From Acinetobacter sp. ANC 4178 (GTDB lineage Bacteria > Pseudomonadota > Gammaproteobacteria > Pseudomonadales > Moraxellaceae): a stretch of DNA of 64,000 bases. This document shows positions 1-9,599 of the stretch, piece by piece. Below the pieces are notes generated by a model, which saw only the letters and a list, made by a program, of their open reading frames with translations, had not been told where the DNA came from and made no database searches. The translations under genes and the position numbers were made by a program. Each line of letters opens with the position of its first letter. Positions within the stretch are counted from its first letter, which is position 1. The stretch spans positions 434,001 through 498,000 of the forward strand of contig NZ_SJOD01000001.1 in the NCBI RefSeq assembly GCF_004331175.1. The letters are read 5' to 3'.

Positions 1-679
1 CAGCAAAAAAATCCGACTCAATCCCCGCAATCCCTTGTTTTGGTTCAGCCACTGCTTCACCAGACAAGCCAATCCAGTACACTTGGCGACCACGTGGATC
101 GACATGACTGGTAATCGGTTTAGATTGATAACGGCGACCTTGATAGGTAATTTTCTGACCTTGCAGCTCAGCAACATCAGGAATATTAATGTTCAAAATA
201 TGACGCGGTGGTAATTCTGGTAAACCAGCCTGAATAAAGTCATGTACCCATTGCGCCGCAACTGCATAATCTTCTGGATGCTCATAACCACGTACATTGC
301 TTCCTGCCAAAGAGACTGCAATTGCAGGTTGTTTCATTAAGCGCCCTTCAAATGCCGCACCAACCGTACCTGAATACAGCACATCATCACCAAGATTGGC
401 ACCACTATTAATACCACTGACCACCAAATCGAACTCAAAATCGAAGAGCCCATTCATGGAGAGATACACACAATCTGCGGGTGTCCCATTCACCGCCCAA
501 ACATCTGGCGCAATTGAAATGGGACGCAATGGTCGATCTAAAGTTAAAGCACTGGAAAAACCACTTCGTTCACTTTCGGGTGCCACAATCACCACTCGTC
601 CTAATGGTTTTAGCGCATGTGCTAAAGCTTGTATCCCTGGCGCAAAGACACCATCATCGTTAGCAATAAGAATATTCAC
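1..679 (-). CDS. surE: 5'/3'-nucleotidase SurE, 3' end cut by window edge
   Basis: SurE is a metal-dependent phosphatase that removes phosphate from nucleoside monophosphates and acts in survival under stress. Reading leftward from a GTG at 679-677 the protein begins [10 protein letters not shown], which carries the Asp-Asp metal ligands of the family, followed by [13 protein letters not shown], the second signature, and then a long region up to the window edge. About 226 codons are visible, so most of the roughly 250-residue protein is here. The start is GTG because no ATG lies in frame before the conserved [10 protein letters not shown]. The forward-strand reading frames over this stretch are shadows. 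Identification is firm; the C-terminus is not visible. Confidence 0.95.
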   Translation of the reverse strand, partial: MNILIANDDGVFAPGIQALAHALKPLGRVVIVAPESERSGFSSALTLDRPLRPISIAPDVWAVNGTPADCVYLSMNGLFDFEFDLVVSGINSGANLGDDVLYSGTVGAAFEGRLMKQPAIAVSLAGSNVRGYEHPEDYAVAAQWVHDFIQAGLPELPPRHILNINIPDVAELQGQKITYQGRRYQSKPITSHVDPRGRQVYWIGLSGEAVAEPKQGIAGIESDFFA

Positions 680-783
680 AAAAAACTCGCTTAAAAAAGT
701 GACTGACTAGAACATTTCATTGAATTATATGTGAAATTATATATATTAGCGCTCAATATCTATCACTAAATGAGAACCTTACA

Positions 784-1158
784 ATGATTAGAACTTTATC
801 ATTTTGTCGTGTTTTAGGCTTAGGTTTTTCCATCCTATTTGCTCAAGCTGTCAGTGCCAATAACGAAGGCTTAAGCCCAGAAGAAGCCAATAGCATGGTA
901 AAAGAAGATGTTGCATCGGCTCAAATTATGGCTGAAGTTTGCCCTGCAATTATTGGTAAAAATGCTAAATTAGATGCAAACATACAAATACTGACACAAG
1001 AGTATTTAAAAGATTACTCTAGCCCAATGTCTTTAGGTCAACTCCAGTCTGACCCTGAGTACAAATCTATTTTGCAAGAAACCCGCAAAGCTGCGCAAGA
1101 AACCAGCAAAGAAGAACAACAAGCTGTTTGTATGGATGTTGTTGAATATCAAGCTTAA
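784..1158 (+). CDS. small secreted protein, first of a tandem paralogous pair
   Basis: This 124-residue protein has a clear signal peptide (about residues 1-25, hydrophobic core then AQAVSA) and a short, mostly helical mature part. Two cysteines, one in AEVCP and one in QAVCMD, sit near the start and end of the mature domain and could form a disulfide. It aligns over its whole mature length with the next gene (1337-1720), including the xExCP motif, so the two look like a tandem duplication. It resembles the small Moraxellaceae family annotated as MCR_0457-like; that name is from memory and the function is unknown. It is probably periplasmic. No good ribosome-binding site is visible before ATG 784. 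Confidence 0.85.
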   Translation: MIRTLSFCRVLGLGFSILFAQAVSANNEGLSPEEANSMVKEDVASAQIMAEVCPAIIGKNAKLDANIQILTQEYLKDYSSPMSLGQLQSDPEYKSILQETRKAAQETSKEEQQAVCMDVVEYQA

Positions 1159-1170
1159 TTGCTTAAATTG

Positions 1171-1214
1171 CTTACGAATGACTTCAAGTCAAGTTGTTCG
1201 TAAGTTTAAAACTT
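1171..1214 (+). terminator. hairpin after the first secreted protein gene
   Basis: An 8-bp inverted repeat (cttacgaa at 1171-1178 and ttcgtaag at 1197-1204) encloses a smaller gactt/aagtc repeat and is followed by tttaaaact. The T-run is weak, so this may be a poor terminator or an mRNA-stabilising hairpin. Confidence 0.5.
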
Positions 1215-1336
1215 CCTTAGCCCAAATCCACAACTTCTTCACCATTTCAACCATTTATATACATTTCCCCTCTTCCATTTCTACATAATCTGTTTAACCT
1301 TAGCTCAAATAGATTGACCTTTTGAGTTTATTGTTT

Positions 1337-1720
1337 ATGAAATTTGCTGCTTTAAAAACAACATCATTAGCCCTGCTTACCGCTTTTACTTTTTCTCTTA
1401 CTCATGCTGAAGAAAGCAAAGACGAAAATATTGAAGTCACACCAAATCAAGCTGTGACTCAACAAGAACTCGCTGCCATTTATGTACTTTCAGAAATTTG
1501 CCCAAAATTAGTCGATAACAAAGATAGTTTTGAACAAGGTTATGCCAAGCTCGCACATGAACATCTTCCAGAAGAAAAAGATGCTGTTTCTGCACTGGCT
1601 AAATTAAGTAAAAGTAAAAGTTTTAAGCCGATTTTAGCTGAAGCAAAATCCGATGCAAAAAGTGCAGGCGACGATAAAAACAAAGAAATCTGTCAAGAAT
1701 TGACCACCTATAGCAATTGA
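1337..1720 (+). CDS. small secreted protein, second of a tandem paralogous pair
   Basis: From ATG 1337 this gives a 127-residue protein with a signal peptide (MKFAALKTT to LTHA) and a charged, Lys/Glu/Ala-rich mature domain. Like its upstream neighbour it has SEICP near the start and EICQEL near the end, so the two cysteines and their spacing are conserved while most other residues differ. A longer reading from a TTG at 1322 is possible, but it would put extra residues before a normal signal peptide. Function is unknown; the pair is likely exported to the periplasm. It lies just before the PBP5-type gene dacC but is separated from it by a terminator. Confidence 0.85.
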   Translation: MKFAALKTTSLALLTAFTFSLTHAEESKDENIEVTPNQAVTQQELAAIYVLSEICPKLVDNKDSFEQGYAKLAHEHLPEEKDAVSALAKLSKSKSFKPILAEAKSDAKSAGDDKNKEICQELTTYSN

Positions 1721-1749
1721 AACAAATTGGTTACAATACTTTTGAAATA

Positions 1750-1786
1750 AGCCGATTTCACAGGTAGAAGTCGGCTATGCTTTGTC
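1750..1786 (+). terminator. rho-independent terminator candidate
   Basis: A 10-bp stem (agccgatttc, 1750-1759, with gaagtcggct, 1767-1776; one wobble pair) has a 7-nt loop and is followed by atgctttgtc. It lies between the secreted protein gene and dacC. Confidence 0.65.
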
Positions 1787-1838
1787 CTAGAATGCTAAGT
1801 TCTTTGTGCTTACATCAAGATATTGGAACCCGCTAGAA

Positions 1839-2987
1839 ATGATCCGTAAAAGCGCCCTTGCTGCCACATTACTATTACCAAGTTTCTCTTTCGCAGCAAC
1901 TGTCTTATCTACGCCGCCAGAACTCAATAATAAATCTTATGTTTTGATGGACTATGAGACGGGGCAAATCCTCGCAGCAAAAAATGAAAATGAAAAGTTA
2001 GCACCTGCTTCAATGACAAAAATGATGACCAGCTACATCATTGAACAAAAACTGTTGAAGGGCGAGCTGACTGAAGATGAAAAAGTTCGTATGAACGAAT
2101 CTGCATGGTGTCGTGGTAGTAGCACAGAATCATGTATGTATGTTCCTTTAAATGGTACTGCAACTGCTTTAGAAATGTTGCGCGGTATTATTATCCAATC
2201 GGGTAATGATGCGTCTAAAGCAATGGCTGAACACATTGCTGGAAATGAAGGTACTTTTGCTTACATGATGAATGAAGAAGCAAAACGTATGGGCATGACC
2301 AATACTCACTTCATCAACTCGACAGGTATGCCTGCGGATGGTCATTATTCCACTGCAAAAGATATGGCAACCTTAGCGCAACATATCATTCATGACAGTT
2401 CAAAATACTACCCAATCTATTCTGAAAAAGAATTTGCATTTAATGGTATTAAACAAGGCAACCGTAATGCCTTACTTTATACCGACCCAAGTGTAGATGG
2501 TTTAAAAACGGGTCATACTGAAGAAGCAGGTTACTGCGTAACCACTTCATCAAAACGCGGTCCAATGCGTTTGATCTCTGTTGTATTTGGTACGCCAACC
2601 ATCCAAGAGCGTGCGACTCAAACTCGTAGCTTATTGGCTTGGGGCTTTGCAAACTTTGAAACTGTAAAAGTGCAGCCTGCAAACCAAGTTTTAGCTAAAG
2701 CAAAAGTTTACTTTGGTAAAGAAAACGAAGTTCAAATTGGCTTAGCAGAAAACTTCAACGTAACCATGCCTAAAGGCAAAGCAGATGCGATTAAAACGCA
2801 ACTCGTGGTTCAGCCTAAACTGACTGCTCCATTACAAAAAGGTCAAGTGGTTGGTAAGTACGTTGCTAGCTTAGATGGCAAAGTAATTTCAGAAAAACCT
2901 TTGGTTGCATTACAAGCGGTTGAAGAAGCTGGATTCTTCGCACGTTTAATCGATCATATCAAACAATTCTTCGCAAACTTATTTTAA
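1839..2987 (+). CDS. dacC: D-alanyl-D-alanine carboxypeptidase (PBP5/6 type)
   Basis: This is a low-molecular-mass penicillin-binding protein that trims the terminal D-Ala from peptidoglycan stem peptides in the periplasm. From ATG 1839 it is 382 residues with a signal peptide (MIRKSALAATLLL to FAA). The three active-site motifs are present in order: SMTK at residues 58-61, SGN at 121-123 and KTG at 223-225. A C-terminal beta domain follows, and the end (FFARLIDHIKQFFANLF) is an amphipathic helix of the kind that anchors PBP5 to the inner membrane. A GTG start at 1806 would add 11 residues before the signal peptide and is less likely. The gene is single and bounded by terminators on both sides. 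Confidence 0.95.
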   Translation: MIRKSALAATLLLPSFSFAATVLSTPPELNNKSYVLMDYETGQILAAKNENEKLAPASMTKMMTSYIIEQKLLKGELTEDEKVRMNESAWCRGSSTESCMYVPLNGTATALEMLRGIIIQSGNDASKAMAEHIAGNEGTFAYMMNEEAKRMGMTNTHFINSTGMPADGHYSTAKDMATLAQHIIHDSSKYYPIYSEKEFAFNGIKQGNRNALLYTDPSVDGLKTGHTEEAGYCVTTSSKRGPMRLISVVFGTPTIQERATQTRSLLAWGFANFETVKVQPANQVLAKAKVYFGKENEVQIGLAENFNVTMPKGKADAIKTQLVVQPKLTAPLQKGQVVGKYVASLDGKVISEKPLVALQAVEEAGFFARLIDHIKQFFANLF

Positions 2988-3012
2988 GATTTAATAACTT
3001 AAACTAAAGTTG

Positions 3013-3050
3013 AGGCATTCGTATGTAAATACGGATGCCTTTTTATTTTA
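3013..3050 (+). terminator. rho-independent terminator after dacC
   Basis: An 11-bp stem (aggcattcgta, 3013-3023, with tacggatgcct, 3030-3040; one wobble pair) and a 6-nt loop are followed by ttttatttta. Confidence 0.9.
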
Positions 3051-3081
3051 TACTCTGATGTAAATTGCTGAATGACGTTGT

Positions 3082-3627
3082 ATGAACATGAAAAAAAATA
3101 TCCGTCCTTATCTAGATAGCAAACCGAAGATTGATGCAAGTTGCTATGTTGATGATGCCTCTATTGTGATTGGAGATGTCGTACTGGCTGACCATGTTTC
3201 TGTTTGGCCTTTCGCGGTGATTCGTGGTGATGTAAATAGTATTCGCATTGGTAAATACAGTAATGTACAAGACCACTGTATGCTGCATGTTAGCCATAAA
3301 AATGATGCTAAACCGAACGGTTCTCCCCTGATTATTGGTGAAGATGTCACGATTGGACATCATGTCACTTTACATGGCTGTACTATTGGTAATCGTGTCT
3401 TGGTCGGAATCAACAGTATTGTATTGGACGATGTGATTATCGAAGATGACGTGATGATTGGTGCGGGTAGCTTAGTTCCACCACGTAAGCGTTTAGAAAG
3501 TGGATTTCTTTATGTCGGTAGTCCCGTACAAAAATCACGTCCTTTAACCGATAAAGAAAAAGAGTTTTTAACTTACTCTGCACGACACTATGTGAAAGTG
3601 GCAAACAATTACCGAGAACAAGATTGA
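3082..3627 (+). CDS. gamma-carbonic anhydrase family protein (hexapeptide repeat)
   Basis: A 181-residue left-handed beta-helix protein of the gamma-carbonic-anhydrase/YrdA/PaaY group. Hexapeptide-type turns run through residues about 20-150 (VIGDVVLADHVSVWP, IRIGKYSNVQD, LIIGEDVTIGHH and similar). The zinc-ligand histidines of the family are visible as DHCMLHV and GHHVTLHG. A C-terminal helix (DKEKEFLTYSARHYVKVA) packs on the helix as usual. Proteins of this group either hydrate CO2 or are structural relatives without proven activity, so the reaction is inferred. ATG 3082 or 3088 could be the start; no strong ribosome-binding site is seen. It is followed by a strong terminator, just before the IS element. 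Confidence 0.9.
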   Translation: MNMKKNIRPYLDSKPKIDASCYVDDASIVIGDVVLADHVSVWPFAVIRGDVNSIRIGKYSNVQDHCMLHVSHKNDAKPNGSPLIIGEDVTIGHHVTLHGCTIGNRVLVGINSIVLDDVIIEDDVMIGAGSLVPPRKRLESGFLYVGSPVQKSRPLTDKEKEFLTYSARHYVKVANNYREQD

Positions 3628-3645
3628 TTTCGTAGCAGATATTTT

Positions 3646-3674
3646 AATAGCCTCATTGTTTGAGGCTATTTTTT
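3646..3674 (+). terminator. rho-independent terminator
   Basis: A perfect 10-bp stem (aatagcctca, 3646-3655, with tgaggctatt, 3661-3670), a 5-nt loop and a T-run. It closes the gamma-carbonic anhydrase gene 20 bp before the IS left end. Confidence 0.92.
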
Positions 3675-3688
3675 AATGTCTCATTTAT

Positions 3689-3694
3689 TAAGTA
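3689..3694. repeat. target site duplication, left copy
   Basis: The six bases taagta directly before the IS left end match the six bases directly after its right end (4669-4674). This is the expected footprint of transposition by an IS982-family element. Confidence 0.8.
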
Positions 3695-3718
3695 ACCTGA
3701 ATCCTGTTTAAGCTAATG
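3695..3718 (+). repeat. IS terminal inverted repeat, left
   Basis: acctgaatcctgtttaagct at the left end pairs imperfectly with the reverse complement of the right end (4645-4668). The transposase stop codon (3708-3710) lies inside this repeat. Confidence 0.75.
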
Positions 3719-4577
3719 ACTCCATAATTTGAATTTTTGGCTTATTTCGTTGGGTTAATTGATATGCGCATAACGATGCGTAAATCCCACTTAGAAATCC
3801 ATGAATACTACGTGCTTTACTCGTCACTAAATTGTATTGACCTTTCAATAAGCTGAATAACGTTTCTATTTTATTGCGCTGTTTTAAGTGATATTCATCT
3901 GATACACAGAGTTGAACAGACTGCATATTCTTTCGATGATAGGTAATCAAATCAATACCTTGACTTTTTAATCTGCTTTTTAAGTCTTGGCTGATATAGC
4001 CACGATCTGCATAAAGCTTTGCTTCTAAGCCTTCAACTAAATGCTCAACCATTTTTATGTCAGCCACATGTCCATTAGATAAAGCAGAACATGCTATTTC
4101 ACCCAATTGATTCATCCCGATATGTAATTTACAGCCATAAAACCAGCCCATCGAGCTTTTACCACGTGATGCAATTCTGGCTAATGATTTATGGTGTTGA
4201 ATCCGTTGATTTTTACAGACAGGTAAAGTGGTTGAATCAACCCATAAATATTGGCTGCGTTGGTCTTTCATTAAGGCGACATGTAATGCATGTAGTGCCA
4301 ATTGATGCATATTGATGAGGTGAATCATCCGTTGGTAGCAGGGTAAGCTTTTAAATAAATGATTTTTATCCTGTTTCAACCATGAAAAGAATGCTTTGAA
4401 ATTGTTGATATGAGAACACTTATATCAAATGGCGATAAAATTGATTTCTGAGAGACTCAATTGAGCTGGGCGAATTCTTACGGAGTGACGACTTTGTTTG
4501 AGAAACTTCCAATAAGTTGCTTCAAATTTAAGAAAGAAATCATCAATTACGCAGAATAATTCGGTGCTATTGAACAT
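3708..4577 (-). pseudogene. IS982-family transposase with an in-frame TGA
   Basis: Read from ATG 4577 the frame encodes MFNSTELFCVIDDFF and continues to LSEINFIAI, then meets TGA at 4427-4425. It continues in the same frame with YKCSHINNFKAFFSWLKQDKN and an intact C-terminal part of over 220 residues. Total length is about 289 codons, the normal size for this family. The DDE-type catalytic core is visible (LWVDSTTLPVCKNQRIQ with the first Asp, YADRGYIS with the second, and KQRNKIETLFSLLKGQY with the Glu). A single base change (likely TGG to TGA) explains the break. A partial protein could start at TTG 4379, but it would lack the N-terminal domain. The copy is probably inactive unless the stop is read through. 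Confidence 0.88.
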
Positions 4578-4644
4578 TAGGACTAGAGCTTTAGGTTTGG
4601 TGTGGTAACTCAACTGATGGCTCTAGTTTTTTTATTTTTCAAGT

Positions 4645-4668
4645 CAATTTCTTATCCGCGATTCGGGT
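4645..4668 (-). repeat. IS terminal inverted repeat, right
   Basis: Read on the minus strand it starts acccgaatcgcggataag; it shares ACC, GAATC and TAAG at the same spacing with the left end. Confidence 0.75.
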
Positions 4669-4674
4669 TAAGTA
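4669..4674. repeat. target site duplication, right copy
   Basis: taagta directly after the IS right end, identical to 3689-3694. Confidence 0.8.
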
Positions 4675-4715
4675 ATGTTACGTGACCATACGTGGTATAG
4701 ATTCGCTTCCTAAGC

Positions 4716-5252
4716 TTAGAAATTAAACTCAGCACTTGTAGTAAGTTTAGCGAAAGCTCCATTTAACGTTGAGTTATGGTGCCTTATAATTTGCTGAGCT
4801 GAGAGTTGCTCAGAATCAAAAGTTGTATGTGCATCCGAGATAAGGCTTACATTAAAACCTAAATCAGCCGCAGCTCGTACAGTTGTATCAATACAATACT
4901 CTGTTTTCATTCCGACAATTACCAACTCTTCGACCTTAAGCTCAGTCAAAATTTTATGTAAGTTTGTTTCTCTAAAACAATTTGGGTACTGCTTTTCTAA
5001 AATATGGTAATAATTGCCCATTTTAAGTTCACTAATTAACTGAGTCATTGGGCTTTCTGGACTTAAAGGCGTGTGAGCTAAGCCAACATGACGCATATAA
5101 ATTACAGGCACCTGAGATAGGTCTGCTTTTTCTATCAGAAGATTAATATTATTCAGTACATGATTATTATTGAATGGTGCAACAGCTTGTTTGAATAAAC
5201 CGTTTTGCATATCAACTATAATTAGTGCTTTACGTGCAATTAAATTAGACAT
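4716..5252 (-). CDS. isochorismatase-family cysteine hydrolase
   Basis: A 178-residue protein of the isochorismatase/nicotinamidase fold. The catalytic triad residues are visible: Asp in ALIIVDMQNGLF (residues 9-20), Lys in the LEKQYPNCF region, and Cys in GMKTEYCIDTTVRAA (about residues 118-132). The cis-peptide motif that normally precedes the Cys is also there. Members cleave isochorismate, nicotinamide, carbamoyl compounds or other amides, and the substrate cannot be told from sequence alone. The gene stands alone on the minus strand, with the IS element beyond its 3' end and a 450-bp non-coding stretch upstream. The start is ATG 5252, preceded on its strand by a gagct-type sequence. Confidence 0.88.
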   Translation of the reverse strand: MSNLIARKALIIVDMQNGLFKQAVAPFNNNHVLNNINLLIEKADLSQVPVIYMRHVGLAHTPLSPESPMTQLISELKMGNYYHILEKQYPNCFRETNLHKILTELKVEELVIVGMKTEYCIDTTVRAAADLGFNVSLISDAHTTFDSEQLSAQQIIRHHNSTLNGAFAKLTTSAEFNF

Positions 5253-5706
5253 TTAGAGCTCCATTCTTACCAATAATGAACAGAGCATTACCCTAGCCAT
5301 TATTGGCTGAGGGTTAGATTATAGAATTGTAAGGGACGTTCTAAAATTTACACACAGCCTTGCAAGAAGGTTGTGGTCATCGTGAATGAGATATTAGGAA
5401 AAGCTTTTTTCATTTTTGATGTGATTAAAATTAGAACTAAACCAACATATCATAAATTTCTCAGTAGAACAGCAGATCTAAACAAAAACGGTCAATTCAA
5501 AGCGTAATTAGGCTTGATATATCGTTAGATCTTTTGAAAATAACACAATACCCTAATACCATTTCACGAGTTAGTGGGAGCTTAAGAAATAAAACTTAAT
5601 GACCAAAACAACAGCGGATTGATTCTCCCGAAGAAAACTGCCTGTCAACATAGCCACCGCCTTCTAAATTTTGTAGAATACTCCTTTTATTCCATGGTAC
5701 TTTTTT
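5253..5706. other. 454-bp intergenic region, no gene seen
   Basis: Holds the promoter of the minus-strand hydrolase and of plus-strand nudJ. The only structure I see is an imperfect inverted repeat at 5290-5314 (accctagcca / tggctgagggt, one bulge), 38 bp upstream of the hydrolase start; it could be an operator or a hairpin. The rest is AT-rich with frequent stops in every frame. Confidence 0.6.
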
Positions 5707-6192
5707 ATGACCGCTTGGGCAGCTCATGTCACTGTAGCTACTGTCGTTGAAAAAGACGGAAAGTTTCTGTTTGTCGAAGAACACAGCGAAGGCATTACAC
5801 ATACGGTGTTTAACCAACCCGCTGGGCATGTTGAATGCGGTGAAAGCATTATTCAAGCGGCTGTTCGTGAAACCATGGAAGAAACAGGTCATGCGGTTGA
5901 AATAGATGCTCTATTAGGCATTTATACTTACACTCCGCCTATGTTCCCTGACCGTACTTATTTTAGATTTTGTTTTTTAGCGCATGTTTTAGAGTATTTT
6001 CCTGAAGCTGAACTTGATCAAGGGATTGTCGGTCCAAAATGGATGACCTTGGACGAACTTCAAGAAACTGCTCGCGCCCGTAGTCCTTTAGTGATTAAAG
6101 CGGTCAAAGATGCCTTAGCTGGACAGCAATACCCTTTATCGCTCGTTTATGAGCACCAAAACTCTCCTCTTATTTCAAATCTGGATGCTTAA
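5707..6192 (+). CDS. nudJ: NUDIX hydrolase, NudJ-like
   Basis: A 161-residue NUDIX enzyme. The full Nudix box is present ([20 protein letters not shown], then TG), including the REMEE-type metal-binding glutamates. E. coli NudJ hydrolyses thiamin pyrophosphate precursors and nucleoside tri- and diphosphates; that specificity is carried over by similarity ([15 protein letters not shown] and RSPLVIKA all match NudJ positions). The order nudJ-mnmA-hflD-purB is the same as in E. coli, which supports the call. Its stop lies 4 bp before the mnmA ATG, so the two are co-transcribed. Confidence 0.92.
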   Translation: MTAWAAHVTVATVVEKDGKFLFVEEHSEGITHTVFNQPAGHVECGESIIQAAVRETMEETGHAVEIDALLGIYTYTPPMFPDRTYFRFCFLAHVLEYFPEAELDQGIVGPKWMTLDELQETARARSPLVIKAVKDALAGQQYPLSLVYEHQNSPLISNLDA

Positions 6193-6196
6193 TCCT

Positions 6197-7333
6197 ATGC
6201 AACAACGTGTCATCGTCGGTATGTCTGGTGGTGTAGATTCTTCTGTATCTGCAGCGCTTCTTCTTCAACAAGGATATCAAGTTGAAGGACTTTTCATGAA
6301 GAACTGGGAAGAAGATGATGGCACGGAATACTGCACCGCAATGGAAGACCTTGCCGATGCACAAGCCGTTTGCGATAAAATTGGGATTAAATTACATACT
6401 GCCAATTTCGCAATGGAATATTGGGATCGTGTATTTGAACACTTCCTTGCTGAATATGCTGCAGGTCGAACGCCAAACCCAGATATCTTGTGTAATAAAG
6501 AAATTAAATTCCGCGCCTTCTTAGATCATGCGGTGAATTTAGGCGCCGACTTTATTGCCACAGGTCATTATTGCCGTCGTGGTGAAACCATGACCAACTC
6601 TCGTGGTGAAGAATACGCTCCTTTATTGCGTGGTTTAGATCAAAATAAAGATCAGACTTATTTCTTACATGCCGTACATGGTCGTGAAATTAATAAGACC
6701 TTGTTCCCTGTGGGTGAAATTGAAAAACCTGAAGTCCGTCGTATTGCCGAAGAACTTGGTTTAATCACTGCGAAGAAAAAAGATTCAACAGGTATTTGTT
6801 TTATTGGTGAACGTCGATTTAATGACTTCTTGAAACAATACTTACCCGCTCAACCCGGAAAAATTGTATTGGATAACGGGAAAGAGGTTGGTGATCATCA
6901 CGGCTTAATGTACTATACGCTCGGTCAGCGTGGCGGTATTGGCATTGGTGGTATGAAAGGTGCTGATGAAGGTGCTTGGTTCGTCTTACATAAAGATATT
7001 GAACATAATCGCCTTGTCGTCGGTCAAGGTCATGATCATCCATTAATGCAAAGTACAATGCTTTGGAGTGAATCCATTGACTGGGTTGCAGGTGAACAAG
7101 ATATCCCTGCTACAGGTTTCCGCTGTACAGCAAAAACCCGTTATCGCCAACCCGACCAAGCTTGCGTATTATATAAAGATGACACGATGCCAAATGGTGT
7201 TCGCGTTGAATTTGATGAATCGCAACGTGCTGTTACCCCAGGTCAAAGTGTTGTGTTTTATCTAGATGATATTTGTTTAGGCGGTGGTGTCATTCATCAC
7301 ACCAATGCACCTAAGCCAGATTTTATTGAATAA
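6197..7333 (+). CDS. mnmA: tRNA-specific 2-thiouridylase MnmA
   Basis: MnmA thiolates the wobble uridine (U34) of tRNA-Lys, -Glu and -Gln, using ATP and sulfur relayed from IscS. From ATG 6197 it is 378 residues and starts [16 protein letters not shown], with the SGGVDS ATP-pyrophosphatase loop at residues 10-15. The two active cysteines appear in ILCNKEIKF and STGICFIGE. The central and C-terminal beta-barrel domains follow. ATG 6185 is an alternative start that would overlap nudJ; I prefer 6197 because known homologues begin MQQRV-like. Second gene of the nudJ-mnmA-hflD run. Confidence 0.96.
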   Translation: MQQRVIVGMSGGVDSSVSAALLLQQGYQVEGLFMKNWEEDDGTEYCTAMEDLADAQAVCDKIGIKLHTANFAMEYWDRVFEHFLAEYAAGRTPNPDILCNKEIKFRAFLDHAVNLGADFIATGHYCRRGETMTNSRGEEYAPLLRGLDQNKDQTYFLHAVHGREINKTLFPVGEIEKPEVRRIAEELGLITAKKKDSTGICFIGERRFNDFLKQYLPAQPGKIVLDNGKEVGDHHGLMYYTLGQRGGIGIGGMKGADEGAWFVLHKDIEHNRLVVGQGHDHPLMQSTMLWSESIDWVAGEQDIPATGFRCTAKTRYRQPDQACVLYKDDTMPNGVRVEFDESQRAVTPGQSVVFYLDDICLGGGVIHHTNAPKPDFIE

Positions 7334-7347
7334 AAGGATTGTTCGGT

Positions 7348-8079
7348 ATGGTTGAGTTACCGTTTCAACAGCCTCAAACTTTAAGCCAACGCCAAAATCG
7401 CGCATTGGCACTTGCAGCTGTGTTTCAGGCAACGCAACTCACCCATATGACTGCTATTTCTGGGCGACAGAGCATTGGAGATAGCGGGAATTTTTATTTA
7501 GAACAGCTGATTAAAGCCAGTCTAAATATTCGCCCGACCTCCAATCAATCCTGTCAAACCTTAGATTTTTTTAATCAACTCGCTGATATTTCTCTGGGAT
7601 TAAAAACCCTAGAAAGCAGTATTACTCAACCATTTAATCCTGCACCAAAATCCCGCTTACCCAAACTTTCAAATGCTAAGCTTCCGATGTCCTATGCTAT
7701 GGCATTATTACAATTAGAAAAGAAGGTCTATAGCAATCCAAAGTTTGTAGAAATTATTGAAAAATCACAGCAAAAAATTCTAAAGCAACTTTCTTTTTTC
7801 GACAATAACTATACGCATCCAAGCATTCTTGCTAACTTAGCCCAAACCTATGTCGATACCGCAGGACAAATTAATCCTCGCATTATGGTACGTGGCAATG
7901 CAGAAGCATTTAAGGATACAGCACATACCAACCGAATTCGTGCTGCCCTCTTTACTGGTCTACAAATGGCACATTTGTGGCGTCAGCTTGGAGGAAGCTC
8001 TTGGGGCATGATTTTTAGCAAACGTAAATTGCTCCAAGACATTCAAGATCTCGCTCGTTTACAGTATCAGGTGGTCTAA
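7348..8079 (+). CDS. hflD: HflD homologue (high frequency lysogenization protein)
   Basis: A 243-residue, mainly helical protein of the HflD family. In E. coli HflD is a peripheral membrane protein that interacts with lambda CII; its chromosomal role is unclear. Sequence support comes from [18 protein letters not shown] at the N-terminus and [31 protein letters not shown] near the C-terminus, which are the conserved blocks. ATG 7348 has aagga 9 bp upstream; the earlier TTG at 7339 is rejected. It lies 14 bp after mnmA and 57 bp before purB, as in E. coli. Confidence 0.93.
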   Translation: MVELPFQQPQTLSQRQNRALALAAVFQATQLTHMTAISGRQSIGDSGNFYLEQLIKASLNIRPTSNQSCQTLDFFNQLADISLGLKTLESSITQPFNPAPKSRLPKLSNAKLPMSYAMALLQLEKKVYSNPKFVEIIEKSQQKILKQLSFFDNNYTHPSILANLAQTYVDTAGQINPRIMVRGNAEAFKDTAHTNRIRAALFTGLQMAHLWRQLGGSSWGMIFSKRKLLQDIQDLARLQYQVV

Positions 8080-8127
8080 CCCAATGCTGTACGAAACTTT
8101 CGTTTTACGTTTTATTCCAAAGTTTAA

Positions 8128-9525
<1,398 letters not shown>

Positions 9526-9540
9526 TTTGCTGTTAATTTA

Positions 9541-9569
9541 AAAAGCGAAGCTTAGGCTTCGCTTTTTTT
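9541..9569 (+). terminator. rho-independent terminator after purB
   Basis: A perfect 11-bp stem (aaaagcgaagc, 9541-9551, with gcttcgctttt, 9556-9566), a 4-nt loop and a T-run. Confidence 0.93.
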
Positions 9570-9599
9570 ATGCTTAATTATTTATATGAATAAAATTCA

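Larger units (their letters stand above)
3695..4668 (-). mobile_element. complete IS982-family insertion sequence (974 bp)
   Basis: The element runs from accTGAATC at 3695 to GATTCgggt at 4668. Its ends form imperfect inverted repeats that share ACCYGAATC and TAAG over about 24 bp (roughly two-thirds identity), and ACC(C) ends are typical of this family. A 6-bp direct repeat (taagta) flanks it exactly. It holds one transposase gene on the minus strand, broken by a stop codon. The length fits IS982 elements (about 1 kb). It sits between a terminator and the 3' end of an isochorismatase-like gene and interrupts no recognisable gene. I cannot name the exact IS without a search of ISfinder. Confidence 0.88.

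Noticed and set aside
297..710. 137-residue frame on the plus strand
   Set aside because: It is the shadow of surE, whose minus-strand frame carries the family motifs.
3708..4379. 223-residue transposase as a complete gene
   Set aside because: The frame continues upstream past an in-frame TGA into the family N-terminus, so it is part of a broken gene rather than a short complete one.
5321..5360. Possible remnant end of a second insertion sequence (gggacgttctaaaatttaca region)
   Set aside because: No matching second end or direct repeat was found, so I cannot support it.
5596..5892. 98-residue frame on the minus strand
   Set aside because: It lies largely antisense to nudJ and has no family features.
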